Shown: in pieces, positions 1 through 9,136 of the stretch
Layout: every line of letters starts with the position of its first letter
Position numbering within the stretch: the first letter of the stretch is position 1
Source: Affinundibacterium nitidum
GTDB taxonomy: Bacteria; Pseudomonadota; Gammaproteobacteria; Burkholderiales; Burkholderiaceae_D
Reading direction: 5' to 3'
NCBI RefSeq assembly: GCF_014284155.1
Contig: NZ_JACOFZ010000002.1
Location: 124,001-188,000, forward strand
Length of the DNA stretch: 64,000 nucleotides
Translations under genes and position numbers: made by a program
The notes under the pieces: generated by a model
Database searches by the model: none
Seen by the model: only the letters and a program-made list of their open reading frames with translations
What the model was told of the DNA's origin: nothing

Positions 1-864
1 GATTGTGTTGATCAAATCGATTCCGAAATTGCAGTGCATCGACTCGTCGCGCAAGATGTACTGGTATTGTTCCGCAGCACCCATCATTTTATTTTGGCGA
101 CCGAGCGCGAGGATCTGTGTGAAGCCAACATAGAAGAAAAGTCCTTCCATCAAACACGCAAAAACGATCAACGAGCGCAACAGCGTTTGGTCCGCTTCCG
201 TAGTGCCAGTCTTGAATTCCGGGTTTGTCAGAACATCGATAAATGGAATCAAGAACTGATCTTTATCGCGAATCGATTCGACTTCGTTGTAGGCATTGAA
301 GATCTCTGCCTCATCCAAACCAAGCGACTCAACGATGTACTGGTATGCATGCGTGTGGATCGCTTCTTCAAACGCTTGACGCAATAAATACTGGCGACAT
401 TCAGGCGCAGTGATGTGACGATAAGTGCCGAGCACAATATTATTTGCAGCCAAAGAATCTGCAGTAACGAAGAATCCGAGATTACGTTTTACCAAACGAC
501 GCTCATCTTCACTCAAGCCATTTGGGTTTTTCCAGAGCTCGATATCGCGCTGCATATTGATCTCTTGTGGCATCCAATGGTTTGCACAACCTGCCAAATA
601 TTTATCCCACGCCCATTTATATTTGAACGGTACGAGTTGGTTGACGTCAGTCTGACCATTGATAATACGCTTGTCCGCAGCATTCACGCGACGAGCTACG
701 TCCTCTGCAGAAACCGTCACAGGTTTCGTAACCAAGGCTGGGTTCAACGCTACGTCTTGCGTTTGCATACGTGTTTGAAATTGATCGAATGCAGTTGGTG
801 CTGCTGGTGGTGCTTGGCGCGGGGCTGGAGCCGCTGGCGCTACTTCATCATCCCAAGAGAGCAT
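1..864 (-). CDS. nrdB: Ribonucleoside-diphosphate reductase, beta subunit (class Ia), 3' end outside window
   Basis: This is the small subunit of class Ia ribonucleotide reductase, which holds the diiron-tyrosyl radical that starts reduction of ribonucleoside diphosphates in the cytoplasm. Only the first 288 residues are in the window; the frame is open to position 1. The visible ligand pattern fits the family: Glu167-Ala-Ile-His170 followed by Tyr174 (the expected radical tyrosine), Glu240, and Glu274 with His277. The start is an ATG at 862-864 preceded by AAGGA at a good distance. The N-terminal 25 residues are Ala/Pro-rich and poorly conserved in type. It lies 122 bases downstream of nrdA on the same strand, with a terminator-like hairpin in the gap. 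The call is secure from motifs and context; the C-terminal tail that docks to NrdA cannot be seen. Confidence 0.95.
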   Translation of the reverse strand, partial: MLSWDDEVAPAAPAPRQAPPAAPTAFDQFQTRMQTQDVALNPALVTKPVTVSAEDVARRVNAADKRIINGQTDVNQLVPFKYKWAWDKYLAGCANHWMPQEINMQRDIELWKNPNGLSEDERRLVKRNLGFFVTADSLAANNIVLGTYRHITAPECRQYLLRQAFEEAIHTHAYQYIVESLGLDEAEIFNAYNEVESIRDKDQFLIPFIDVLTNPEFKTGTTEADQTLLRSLIVFACLMEGLFFYVGFTQILALGRQNKMMGAAEQYQYILRDESMHCNFGIDLINTI

Positions 865-943
865 GTGAGTTCCTTTTATACACCGCCGACTTTCTAGGTC
901 GACGGGTTTTGTTAAATATTCTTAAATTGTCTTCTAGGTAGTA

Positions 944-980
944 GAAAAAGCTTTGCGTCACATCAAATCGCAAAGCTCTT
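944..980 (-). terminator. Intercistronic terminator-like hairpin between nrdA and nrdB
   Basis: On the minus strand a perfect 9-base-pair stem (AGCTTTGCG / CGCAAAGCT, extendable to about 12 pairs with one G-U) with an 11-base loop is followed by TTTTT. It sits just after the nrdA stop codon and before nrdB. The form is that of a Rho-independent terminator. Because nrdB has no obvious promoter of its own, it could act as a partial terminator or as an RNA-stabilising hairpin that sets the ratio of alpha to beta subunit. Confidence 0.6.
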
Positions 981-986
981 CCTCTT

Positions 987-3908
987 TTATTGGCAAGCTT
1001 CGCACTCTTCGAAGCCAGGGTCACCAGGACGCAAGTAGCATGCTGCGCCTTCCGCCTCAACCGCTGGCAAGGCTGCCACATCGGCTGCCGCTGCTGCAAA
1101 TCCGCCCGAACCACCGTCAACCGCCACTGCATTCAGAGAACCTGTCTTAGTTGTCGACTTCTCTGTATGCGTTGCACCGATTGTGCGCAAGTAGTAAGTT
1201 GTTTTCAAACCGCGTAACCACGCCAATTTGTAAGTTTCGTCCAACTTCTTACCAGAAGCGCCCGCCATGTAGATGTTCAAAGACTGTGCTTGGTCGATCC
1301 ATTTTTGACGACGCGAAGCCGCTTCCACCAACCAAGTTGGGCTGATTTCAAACGCGGTCGCGTAGAGTTGACGCAGATCTTCTGGAATACGATCGATCTT
1401 CGCCAAGCTACCGTCAAAGTATTTCAAGTCGGAGATCATGACGTCATCCCACAAACCACGCTCTTTCAAATCACGCACCAAGTGCTCATTGATCTCAGTG
1501 AATTCACCGGACAAGTTCGACTTCACGTACAGGTTTTGGTAAGTTGGCTCAATACAAGCAGCGACACCAATAATATTAGAGATTGTCGCCGTTGGCGCAA
1601 TCGCCACGCAGTTAGAGTTACGCATACCATATTGCTTGATACGATCACGAACAATTGCCCAATCCATCGTTTCAGAGGAGTCCACTTCCAAATAGCCACC
1701 ACGTTCTTGCGCCAATAACTTAACGGAGTCTTGTGGCAAGATGCCGCGATCCCACAAAGAACCTGTATAAGAACTATAACGACCACGTTCTTGCGCCAAT
1801 TCGGTGGATGCTAAGTAAGCGTAGTAGCACACTGCTTCCATCGATGTATCGGCAAAACTCACCGCTTCTTGACTCGCATAAGGGATACGCATCATGTGCA
1901 AGCAATCTTGGAAGCCCATAATACCCAAGCCAACTGGACGGTGACGCAAGTTCGAGTCACGTGCTTTTTTCACAGCGTAGTAGTTAATGTCGATAACGTT
2001 ATCCAACATACGCATCGCCGTTGTAATCGTACGCTTGAGTTTTTCGTGATCAAGTTTGCCATCTTTCATGTGTGCTGGCATGTTCACTGAACCCAAATTA
2101 CATACGGCGATTTCGCTGTCGTTGGTGTTCAATGTAATTTCTGTACACAAGTTTGAGCTATGAACCACGCCCACATGCTGTTGCGGAGAACGGATGTTGC
2201 ATGGATCTTTAAATGTAATCCATGGATGGCCAGTTTCGAACAACATCGACAACATCTTGCGCCACAAGTCGAGTGCAGCTACTTTCTTTGACAACTTGAT
2301 CTCACCACGTGCCGCTTTTTCTTCGTATGCTGTGTAAGCCTCTTCGAAGGATTTGCCGAACTTATCATGCAAATCTGGAACGTCGGAAGGTGAGAACAAA
2401 GTCCAATCGCCCTTCTCCATCACACGTTTCATGAACAAGTCAGGAATCCAGTTAGAAGTATTCATGTCATGCGTACGGCGACGATCGTCACCTGTGTTTT
2501 TGCGCAATTCCAAGAATTCTTCCACGTCCATATGCCAAGTTTCAAGGTAAGCACAGACCGCACCTTTACGCTTACCGCCTTGGTTCACTGCAACTGCAGT
2601 GTCGTTCACCACTTTCAAAAATGGAACCACACCTTGCGATTTACCGTTTGTGCCTTTGATGTGCGCGCCTAAAGAACGAACTGGCGTCCAGTCATTACCC
2701 AAACCACCTGCGTATTTGGCCAACAACGCATTTTCTTTGATCGCTTCGTAGATGCCGTCGAGATCATCGGCAACCGTCGTCAAATAGCAAGACGACAATT
2801 GTGAACGCTGTGTACCACTATTAAATAGTGTTGGAGTCGAACTCATGAAGTCGAAAGTCGACAACAAGTTGTAGAATTCAATCGCACGCGCCTCACGATC
2901 GATCTCATTCAAAGCCAAGCCCATAGCGACGCGCATATAGAAAGCCTGTGGCATTTCAATGCGAACATCACGGATATGCAAGAAATAACGGTCATATAAA
3001 GTTTGCAGACCGAGGTAACCGAACTGCAAGTCACGGTCGCTCACGATCGCGTTCGCCAATTTCTTCAGATCAAATTGTCCCAGCTTCGCGTCAAGCAAAC
3101 CAGCTTCGATACCTTTTTTGACGAATTTAGGGAAATATTCTACGTATTCTGTTGCCGCATCTTTTTGTGCCACTTCACGACCGAACACTTCTTTACGAAC
3201 TGTATGCAACAGCAAACGTGCCGTCACTTGGCTGTACGCTGGTTCTTTTTCCATCATCGCACGTGCGGCCAAGATTGCAGATTTATGCAATTCTTCGACC
3301 GGTACGCCATCGTACAAATTCTTCAAAGTTTCGATCAGAATCGCTTCTGCATCAACCAACTTTTCTAAACCGACACAAGCTGCATCGATCAATGCACGAA
3401 CTTGGCTTACTTCTAATAATTGCGGACGACCATCAACAACAACATGAATTTGAGGAACCACGGCGCTTGGCTTGCCAGCTGCCTGTGCTTCCAATTGCAA
3501 ACGACGCTCTTCCATGCGCTTTGCACGGTACAACACATATGCGCGCGCCACATCGTGTTCACCAGAACGCATCAAGGCCAATTCGACTTGATCTTGAATA
3601 TCTTCAATATGGAAAGTGCCACCTGCGGGCTGGCGACGCATCAATGCATTTACTACCGTTGACGTCAACTGTTCAACCAATTCACGAATACGTGCAGAGG
3701 CGGCACCTTGCCCACCATTCACTGCCAAGAATGCCTTCGTTACCGCGATCGCGATCTTGGACGGTTCGAATCCAACTACCGCTCCGTTACGACGGATGAT
3801 ACGGTAATCATTATAGCTAGCGGTCGCAGCTGGAGTACTCGCCTCCAAGCTTGCATAGGCCGCGGAATCAAACGATTGAATAGGTGATGTTTCTATAGAA
3901 GAGTGCAT
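987..3908 (-). CDS. nrdA: Ribonucleoside-diphosphate reductase, alpha subunit (class Ia)
   Basis: This is the large catalytic subunit of class Ia ribonucleotide reductase, making dNDPs from NDPs in the cytoplasm. Active-site Asn586, Cys588 and Glu590 (NLCTE) are present, with the redox pair probably Cys374 and Cys606, and a C-terminal shuttle pair at Cys969 and Cys972 (CEAC). At 973 residues it is about 200 longer than the E. coli protein. The extra length is N-terminal: an ATP-cone at about 36-130 for allosteric activity control, then a second cone-like segment at about 152-240. The ATG at 3906-3908 is preceded by GGAGG. It is the first gene of nrdA-nrdB. Two NrdR-box-like palindromes overlap a predicted promoter about 320-350 bases upstream, so repression by NrdR is likely. 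Confidence 0.97.
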   Translation of the reverse strand: MHSSIETSPIQSFDSAAYASLEASTPAATASYNDYRIIRRNGAVVGFEPSKIAIAVTKAFLAVNGGQGAASARIRELVEQLTSTVVNALMRRQPAGGTFHIEDIQDQVELALMRSGEHDVARAYVLYRAKRMEERRLQLEAQAAGKPSAVVPQIHVVVDGRPQLLEVSQVRALIDAACVGLEKLVDAEAILIETLKNLYDGVPVEELHKSAILAARAMMEKEPAYSQVTARLLLHTVRKEVFGREVAQKDAATEYVEYFPKFVKKGIEAGLLDAKLGQFDLKKLANAIVSDRDLQFGYLGLQTLYDRYFLHIRDVRIEMPQAFYMRVAMGLALNEIDREARAIEFYNLLSTFDFMSSTPTLFNSGTQRSQLSSCYLTTVADDLDGIYEAIKENALLAKYAGGLGNDWTPVRSLGAHIKGTNGKSQGVVPFLKVVNDTAVAVNQGGKRKGAVCAYLETWHMDVEEFLELRKNTGDDRRRTHDMNTSNWIPDLFMKRVMEKGDWTLFSPSDVPDLHDKFGKSFEEAYTAYEEKAARGEIKLSKKVAALDLWRKMLSMLFETGHPWITFKDPCNIRSPQQHVGVVHSSNLCTEITLNTNDSEIAVCNLGSVNMPAHMKDGKLDHEKLKRTITTAMRMLDNVIDINYYAVKKARDSNLRHRPVGLGIMGFQDCLHMMRIPYASQEAVSFADTSMEAVCYYAYLASTELAQERGRYSSYTGSLWDRGILPQDSVKLLAQERGGYLEVDSSETMDWAIVRDRIKQYGMRNSNCVAIAPTATISNIIGVAACIEPTYQNLYVKSNLSGEFTEINEHLVRDLKERGLWDDVMISDLKYFDGSLAKIDRIPEDLRQLYATAFEISPTWLVEAASRRQKWIDQAQSLNIYMAGASGKKLDETYKLAWLRGLKTTYYLRTIGATHTEKSTTKTGSLNAVAVDGGSGGFAAAAADVAALPAVEAEGAACYLRPGDPGFEECEACQ

Positions 3909-4190
3909 TTCGCCTCCAGGTTCAGGGTCTTATTAATATGATTGTGTTGCGATGTCTGTGCTGCCACTACGTAATCATTACTGCATGTTCACTACCACAC
4001 ACTTAATACAACGTACTGCTACTGCTCAAATTCACCAGGTGCGCACACCTGAAATTAACCATCACTTCAACGACTTATTTGCGTATTAGTCCGAGCCATC
4101 AACTCTTCAAGCACACATCCATGGCGCACTTAACATGTAAAAACGGGGACCAATTGCAGAAAAAAATAACCGAGAGAAACTTTTCTCAAA

Positions 4191-4236
4191 CCACTAGATC
4201 TAGTGCGTTTATTTTTATTTGCACTAATTCTAGTGC
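4191..4236. promoter_or_regulatory. Tandem NrdR-box-like operators upstream of nrdAB
   Basis: Two 16-base palindromic sites lie at 4191-4206 (core CACTAGATCTAGTG, perfect) and 4221-4236 (core CACTAATTCTAGTG, one imperfect arm position). Both resemble the known NrdR-box consensus, which has the form acaCwAtATaTwGtgt and usually occurs as a tandem pair about three helical turns apart. The centres here are 30 bases apart. The second box overlaps the predicted -10 element of the nrdA promoter, which suits repression. nrdR itself is not in the window. Confidence 0.75.
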
Positions 4237-4255
4237 CGAGGCGGTAAGAGCGCAA
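4227..4255 (-). promoter_or_regulatory. Predicted nrdA sigma-70 promoter
   Basis: Read on the minus strand there is TTGCGC (4250-4255), a 17-base spacer, and TAGAAT (4227-4232). The -10 element lies inside the distal NrdR-like box and the other box covers the start of the transcript. Spacing is ideal, but the -35 matches only four of six consensus bases. Confidence 0.5.
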
Positions 4256-4420
4256 CCGCTTTTTTTTACAAACACCAAGTTTATTTTTGAATTCAGTTTG
4301 AGTTCTGTTTGACTTTAAAGAACCCACAAAACTATGCATGTGAGAGAGTGAGCGGGCACTAACATTCAACTGCTTAAATGATGTGCATTAGATGTTTTTG
4401 AGGACAAAAGTGAGAAAAGC

Positions 4421-4440
4421 AGTGTCGCAAATTTGACACT
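4421..4440. promoter_or_regulatory. Perfect inverted repeat AGTGTC-N8-GACACT
   Basis: A 20-base site with two perfect 6-base arms separated by eight A/T-rich bases. It lies about 150 bases past the 3' end of pilR and far upstream of nrdA. The TGTC/GACA half-sites are similar to those described for PilR of Pseudomonas, and pilR is the adjacent gene, but no sigma-54 promoter with correct spacing is visible nearby. Function is unassigned. Confidence 0.3.
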
Positions 4441-4586
4441 ACATTTAGGTGATTTGCTTAAAAAATACGCTCTCAAAACACTAAATATAGGAAATGAGAA
4501 AGATGTGATGGCAAAGCGATCAGCATTTTTTGCAAGTAAATTTCCAGCGGCAAGTCGGACCAAGCTGACTGGTCTAAAGAGGAAAA

Positions 4587-6017
4587 CTATTCGTCGGAAA
4601 TTTTCAACTTTTGAATTGAGTAACGAAGCTGTCTAAAACTAACACCGAGTAAGTCGGCCGCTTGGGTTCGATTATTTTGAGTACGACGCAAGGCGGCACG
4701 AATGACGTCTCTCTCGATTGCTTCCAAGTATTCCGGCAAACTGCAGGGAAAATCAGGCTTAACAAAAACTTCGCTATCGTCGCCTAAATTTAGGGTTTGG
4801 TCGTTGGCATTGCGAGATCGTTGATCCGGCAGGCTATGTTGACTTCGCAGCCCAAGATCGATGACATCGACTATTCCATCATTGGCGAATGCGGCCGCCC
4901 GTTCAAGAATATTTTCTAGCTCCCGAACATTACCAGGGAACTCATAGAGTTTGAGTGCTTGAAGTGCTGCTTGATTGAGTTTGATTGAATAACCTGGCGT
5001 TGCCAACTTCAATAAGATAGCGCTAGCCAATTCTTCAACATCATCGAGACGTTGGCGCAGTGGTGGCAACACCAGCTCGATCACATTCAGACGATAATAA
5101 AGATCTTGACGGAATTTCCCAGCAGTGACGCAGTCTGCCAAATTTTGATGCGTTGCACTTAAAATTCGAACATCAACGGCTTCTTCGTTGGTCGCACCAA
5201 CTTTACGAACCCGTCTTTCTTGAATAGCACGCAAAAGTTTAACCTGCATTGCCAAAGGCAGATCCGCCACTTCGTCGAGCATTAAGGTTCCACCGTTAGC
5301 CGCTTGAAAGAAACCGTCTCTATCATCGTTTGCGCCGGTAAAGGCACCTTTTCGGTATCCGAAAAATTCTGCTTCCATCAACATCTCAGGAATAGCGCCA
5401 CAGTTGACCGCGATAAATGGTTTCTCCGCTCTCCCACTATTACGGTGAATCTCGCGGGCCGCGAGTTCTTTACCACTACCCGACTCACCTGTGATGATCA
5501 CTGGCGCCATGCTGCGTGCCAAGCGACCAATCTGTGAGCGAACATGTTGGATCTCAGGCGAACTACCGATTAAGAAAGAAGGGCTGGCAGGCTTGACCAG
5601 CACTTCAACTACTTCATCAGCAGGTTTAACTTCGTGCATTTGCAAAGCTGAACGAACTAATTTTCGGAGCTGGTCAAGAGCAACAGGTTTTGAAACATAA
5701 TCGAACGCACCTGCTTTTAACGCAATTACCGCATTTTCAGCGCTACCAAACGCAGTAATCACGGCGATCGGAGTGTTCTTATGGGTGTTTGTGACCAACT
5801 CAACCATCTCCAAACCTGAACCATCCGGCAAGCGCATGTCCGTTAGAACCAGAGAATAAGCAGTTTTTGCCAACAAACCCCGTGCGATTTCCAAGGTCTC
5901 AGCACTATCAACATCGAGTCCCATTTTAATCAACGTAATCTCAAGCAGCTCACGCAAATGGGCCTCGTCGTCAATCACGAGTATACGTGGCTTCATAGTT
6001 GATTCGTTGACGCTCAT
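4587..6017 (-). CDS. pilR: Type IV pilus sigma-54 response regulator PilR
   Basis: This NtrC-family response regulator activates sigma-54 promoters; the known target of the family is the major pilin gene. Of its 476 residues, the receiver domain spans about 10-125 with phosphoacceptor Asp60. The AAA+ domain spans about 150-380 with Walker A GESGSGKE at 177-184 and the sigma-54 contact loop GAFTGA at 224-229. A Fis-type helix-turn-helix follows at about 430-470. The start overlaps the end of pilS by four bases (6014-6017), so the two are translationally coupled. All key residues are intact. The target pilin gene is not in this window. Confidence 0.93.
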   Translation of the reverse strand: MSVNESTMKPRILVIDDEAHLRELLEITLIKMGLDVDSAETLEIARGLLAKTAYSLVLTDMRLPDGSGLEMVELVTNTHKNTPIAVITAFGSAENAVIALKAGAFDYVSKPVALDQLRKLVRSALQMHEVKPADEVVEVLVKPASPSFLIGSSPEIQHVRSQIGRLARSMAPVIITGESGSGKELAAREIHRNSGRAEKPFIAVNCGAIPEMLMEAEFFGYRKGAFTGANDDRDGFFQAANGGTLMLDEVADLPLAMQVKLLRAIQERRVRKVGATNEEAVDVRILSATHQNLADCVTAGKFRQDLYYRLNVIELVLPPLRQRLDDVEELASAILLKLATPGYSIKLNQAALQALKLYEFPGNVRELENILERAAAFANDGIVDVIDLGLRSQHSLPDQRSRNANDQTLNLGDDSEVFVKPDFPCSLPEYLEAIERDVIRAALRRTQNNRTQAADLLGVSFRQLRYSIQKLKISDE

Positions 6018-7753
6018 ACTTTATCAGTGGAAGAGAAGTTGATAACGAACCGGCCGCCCGGTTCTATCCAATTGGTAGAAGTTTCATCATTACGATACTC
6101 ATAATCAAGTACCGCGTGATTATTTAAACACAGTTCCCTCGCCATATACAATCCGAGACCGGTGCCTTTACTAGACGTCGTATAAAAGGGTTCAAACAAA
6201 TGTGAACGGACTGATGCAGAGATGCCAGGACCGTCATCTTGAATATGCAACTCACGACGATTTCCATTGGTAATTTTAATCGTCAGACGGATACTTCCTG
6301 ACTTACCACTCGCGTAACGTACTGCGTTTGATAAAAGATTGGTAATAACTTCATGCAAATGCCCAGGGTCGAACGTCACATAAAATTGACCCATATCTTG
6401 AAGTTGGATCGTATCGTTGGCGATACCGCGTGTCTCTACAAACTCCTGAACAATTTCCTGCAACTCATTTTTTAATAAAATTGGCTGCAAATTCGTTTGC
6501 GCCTTACGAGATAATTTCAAAATATCTTCGATCAGTTTATTTAGGCGCGCTACATTGTCTTCTACTATCTTCAATAGGCGACGCGATTGCATCTCATTTT
6601 GAACGTCTTCACCGAGGAGCGATGTCGCGTAAGAAATCGAGGACAGAGGATTGCGTACTTCGTGGGCGATACTGGCTGTCAGGCGTCCCATCGACGCTAG
6701 TTTTAGCTGCTGAGCTTGATTTTCAATATCCGACACGTTTTGCATGAAGATGATCGTACAAGGTGTTGCAGCCCCTTCTAGATGATCAAATTCGCTATCA
6801 TCGATCGCGACAAACCTCAATTTGAGATGCGTTCCTGTATCTAGGCTGTCTTCCGCATTCGACTCTTCGGTCGACAACCTTGAGTGACCTGTGAACTGTC
6901 TAATGACGACGAAAGATGCACCCTCTTGCCGTAACCAAGTAGTAGTGTGAGCTTGCTGTCCATCCGTCCATTTTTCGAGCGCTTCAGCGATTGGTATCAG
7001 AAATGGAATCTGCCCTAATTTGATCTGCAGCGAGCCATCCAATTCCAAAGCATCTAGGCCTAACATGCGATTTGCAGCAGGATTAGACTCAAATAAATAG
7101 CCGTATTGATCAATGACCAATACACCATCTTCCATATCCGCGATCACGGTGCGATTGATCGCTTGTTGCAAAGCGAGTTCAAAACCGCGTTGTCGAGCTA
7201 ATTCCTCTTGTCCGATCAAATTGCGGGCTAGACGATTGAGTACATACACTACCGCGAAATAGGTTGCCCCATACAAACCAGCCTGCGAAATTAAATTACT
7301 ATCGTCGCTTTGCAAGACCTGATATGCATTCACGACCAACAAGAAGAGCGATACGGCAGAGACAAAACTTGACGCTAATAAGAGTGATCCAAGAATCCCT
7401 GCACCGGCCAAAGGAAACAAATACAGAATGACTAAACCACTTTTACTGCCACCTGCGCCTATATATAAAATCGAAATGACTAATAGATCAAGACTAATCT
7501 GAGAGACAAGCTGCAACATGAAGCGCGAAGGCCAACGCGCCTTGAGCACAACAAACGCGACGGCAAACATCAAATAGGCAGCGGTTACAGCCTTGAGCAA
7601 TACTAAGTCAAGCTGCCAAGTATCGCGGTTTGATTTAATGCCGAGGTAGGTAATTAAGATGATCGCGATTAAAACTCGCGACACATTAAATGTCTGGAGC
7701 GATCGCCACAATGTAGAACTCGCGGCGTTAGAGGAAAGGCTTTTATTCGTCAT
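6014..7753 (-). CDS. pilS: Type IV pilus sensor histidine kinase PilS
   Basis: This is the membrane sensor kinase partner of PilR. The N-terminal about 175 residues form several transmembrane segments (roughly six). A PAS-like domain follows at about 195-340. The dimerisation and phosphotransfer region carries His364 in SIAHEVRNPLSS, and the ATPase domain has a G-rich DDGPGISASV box and a TGLGLYMARE box. At 579 residues the length suits PilS proteins. ATG at 7751-7753. It overlaps the PP0621-like gene upstream and pilR downstream by four bases each, so the genes form one operon. In Pseudomonas the membrane part senses pilin levels; whether that holds here is inference. Confidence 0.92.
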   Translation of the reverse strand: MTNKSLSSNAASSTLWRSLQTFNVSRVLIAIILITYLGIKSNRDTWQLDLVLLKAVTAAYLMFAVAFVVLKARWPSRFMLQLVSQISLDLLVISILYIGAGGSKSGLVILYLFPLAGAGILGSLLLASSFVSAVSLFLLVVNAYQVLQSDDSNLISQAGLYGATYFAVVYVLNRLARNLIGQEELARQRGFELALQQAINRTVIADMEDGVLVIDQYGYLFESNPAANRMLGLDALELDGSLQIKLGQIPFLIPIAEALEKWTDGQQAHTTTWLRQEGASFVVIRQFTGHSRLSTEESNAEDSLDTGTHLKLRFVAIDDSEFDHLEGAATPCTIIFMQNVSDIENQAQQLKLASMGRLTASIAHEVRNPLSSISYATSLLGEDVQNEMQSRRLLKIVEDNVARLNKLIEDILKLSRKAQTNLQPILLKNELQEIVQEFVETRGIANDTIQLQDMGQFYVTFDPGHLHEVITNLLSNAVRYASGKSGSIRLTIKITNGNRRELHIQDDGPGISASVRSHLFEPFYTTSSKGTGLGLYMARELCLNNHAVLDYEYRNDETSTNWIEPGGRFVINFSSTDKV

Positions 7754-7992
7754 CGGGAGACGTCAGCATGTTCAACCGAGCAGTAAGCGATCTCATTGCG
7801 GAACACCGCCTCGGATGCAGGAATAAATACTTGGCAATGGGCACAAGCTAACATGGCCTCGCCGGCTTCACTCGCCGCTGGTGGCGACGCAAAAGAGCCA
7901 TTGGAATGAGTCGACTTGAGATTGGAAATGAACTTCTTCCGCAACGCGAGATAAACGATGAAGGCTAATAAGAACCAAACCAGTACTCTCAC
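7750..7992 (-). CDS. PP0621-family small membrane protein with zinc-ribbon-like end
   Basis: An 80-residue protein. Residues 1-16 form one transmembrane segment. The C-terminal half carries Cys-x-x-Cys in ACAHC, followed about 20 residues later by another Cys and a His (YCSVEH), which suggests a small metal-binding ribbon. This matches the PP0621 family of unknown function, often found beside pilS-pilR in betaproteobacteria. The start is a GTG that overlaps the TGA stop of the upstream gene (GTGA), with AGGAG six bases before it. The chain of four-base overlaps with pilS and the CcsA-like gene suggests coupled expression. Function is unknown. Confidence 0.8.
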   Translation of the reverse strand: MRVLVWFLLAFIVYLALRKKFISNLKSTHSNGSFASPPAASEAGEAMLACAHCQVFIPASEAVFRNEIAYCSVEHADVSR

Positions 7993-8798
7993 ATCACACT
8001 CCTATGCAGCAATACTTCCAAAACAAAACGGCTACCAACATAAGCCAATAGTAAAAACAAGAATCCGAACAAGGTCATTCGTAACACGGCTTTTCCGCGC
8101 CACCCTTTCCATTGCCGGCCTATCAACAGGGTCGCAAATAGCACCCAAGAGAATAAAGAAAGCACTGTCTTGTGGTCTAACTTAAAGGCAACGCCGAGTA
8201 CCTGCTCGGAAAACACTACTCCCGATAATACCGTTAAGCTAAGCAAAATAAAGCCGATGCTCACTAATATAAAAAGCAGCTGTTCCATTTTGAGTAGCGC
8301 TGGTAATTGATCTATCGCTTTTTCTAACCAAGTTTGCACCGAACGTCCTCGCATTTTATGCAGGTGTCTGTCTTGCACATACATAACCAATGCATGAAAT
8401 GCTGCAATACTCAAGGTACTGTAGGCTAGGAGCGCGATGCCCACGTGCCAAGGAAACATAGCCGTCTTACCCAACAAGGAAATTAAGCTTCCGGGGAAAA
8501 ACAAAGGCAATACAACAGTCAATGCGGCTTGTGGTAATACCAGGAAACGTAAACCATCTAATGAGAAATTTCGGTTTTCAACTAGAAAGACCAGCACAGA
8601 AACCCAAATTGCGGCGGACCACATGGTCGCAAACCCTACCCGCAACGCAGCATCAGCATAAATATTCATCCCTAGAGCCAGTCCATGCAGGGCCCAGGCA
8701 AATGCCGCCACACATAGCGCTGTCCATTTGCGCTTGCTAGGAATGAAGGTGCAGATCGCGTATAAGAGAGCTGCAATAAGGGAGATTTGAGTTAGCAT
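7989..8798 (-). CDS. CcsA/ResC-like cytochrome c assembly family membrane protein (YpjD type)
   Basis: An integral inner-membrane protein of 269 residues with about eight hydrophobic segments. It carries the sequence characteristics of the cytochrome c assembly (CcsA-like) family, notably the FPWHVGIALLAYS region around 117-129. In betaproteobacteria this YpjD-type gene usually sits divergently beside ffh. Here the expected partner is displaced by the S46 peptidase gene. ATG at 8796-8798; the last codon ATG runs into the stop and the GTG start of the next gene. It heads the pilS-pilR operon. A role in haem handling or cytochrome assembly is implied by family only; a true CcmF-like WWD motif is not evident. 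Confidence 0.82.
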   Translation of the reverse strand: MLTQISLIAALLYAICTFIPSKRKWTALCVAAFAWALHGLALGMNIYADAALRVGFATMWSAAIWVSVLVFLVENRNFSLDGLRFLVLPQAALTVVLPLFFPGSLISLLGKTAMFPWHVGIALLAYSTLSIAAFHALVMYVQDRHLHKMRGRSVQTWLEKAIDQLPALLKMEQLLFILVSIGFILLSLTVLSGVVFSEQVLGVAFKLDHKTVLSLFSWVLFATLLIGRQWKGWRGKAVLRMTLFGFLFLLLAYVGSRFVLEVLLHRSVM

Positions 8799-9136
8799 CC
8801 ACTAAGTTTACACTATGTTGAAAAAAGTTTTCCGGCAATATAGGAGTTTCTGCGCTAACGCAAAATAAGTCCCTTTGGGCAACTTTCCCTAACTTTTCCG
8901 CTGCGACTCACTAGTCCAATAACAACAGCCGCCCACTTTTTCTGTTTTTTTCACACCTTGACCTGCGCTAATCGCTTGACGTTGCGCATTCGCTTCTAGA
9001 TACTCCTAGCACCCAAAGAAGTCTGATTTCAAACCGAGTAAAATTGAATAGCCACAAGCTGAGCAATTGATAGAAACAACCCTTTGGAATTCTCAAGAGA
9101 ATTTATTATTAAGATTTATTTTTTGCAGGATACATA
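8799..9136. other. Divergent intergenic region between the YpjD-type gene and the S46 peptidase (338 bases)
   Basis: No gene seen. It should carry promoters for both directions. Near the peptidase start there is a perfect inverted repeat AATTCTC-AA-GAGAATT at 9088-9103, followed by an A/T-rich stretch, and GCAGGA at 9125-9130 is the probable ribosome binding site. The left part is free of notable structure. Confidence 0.5.

Larger units (their letters stand above)
3909..4586. other. nrdA upstream region (678 bases without a gene)
   Basis: No convincing protein gene is seen here. The region holds the nrdA promoter and NrdR-like boxes (4191-4255), implying a leader of roughly 300 bases before nrdA. 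It also holds a small inverted repeat CAGGTG-CGCA-CACCTG at 4036-4051 inside that leader, and an isolated palindrome AGTGTC-N8-GACACT at 4421-4440 closer to pilR. A 67-codon open frame at 4433-4636 on the plus strand overlaps the end of pilR and has no recognisable features. Confidence 0.6.

Noticed and set aside
4505-4535. A possible sigma-54 promoter (GG then GC) near the orphan palindrome by pilR.
   Set aside because: The spacing between GG and GC is 11 bases rather than the required 10, and the flanking bases do not fit the TGGCAC consensus.
4433-4636. A 67-codon plus-strand frame in the pilR-nrdA region.
   Set aside because: It overlaps the 3' end of pilR on the other strand, has no ribosome site and no recognisable features.
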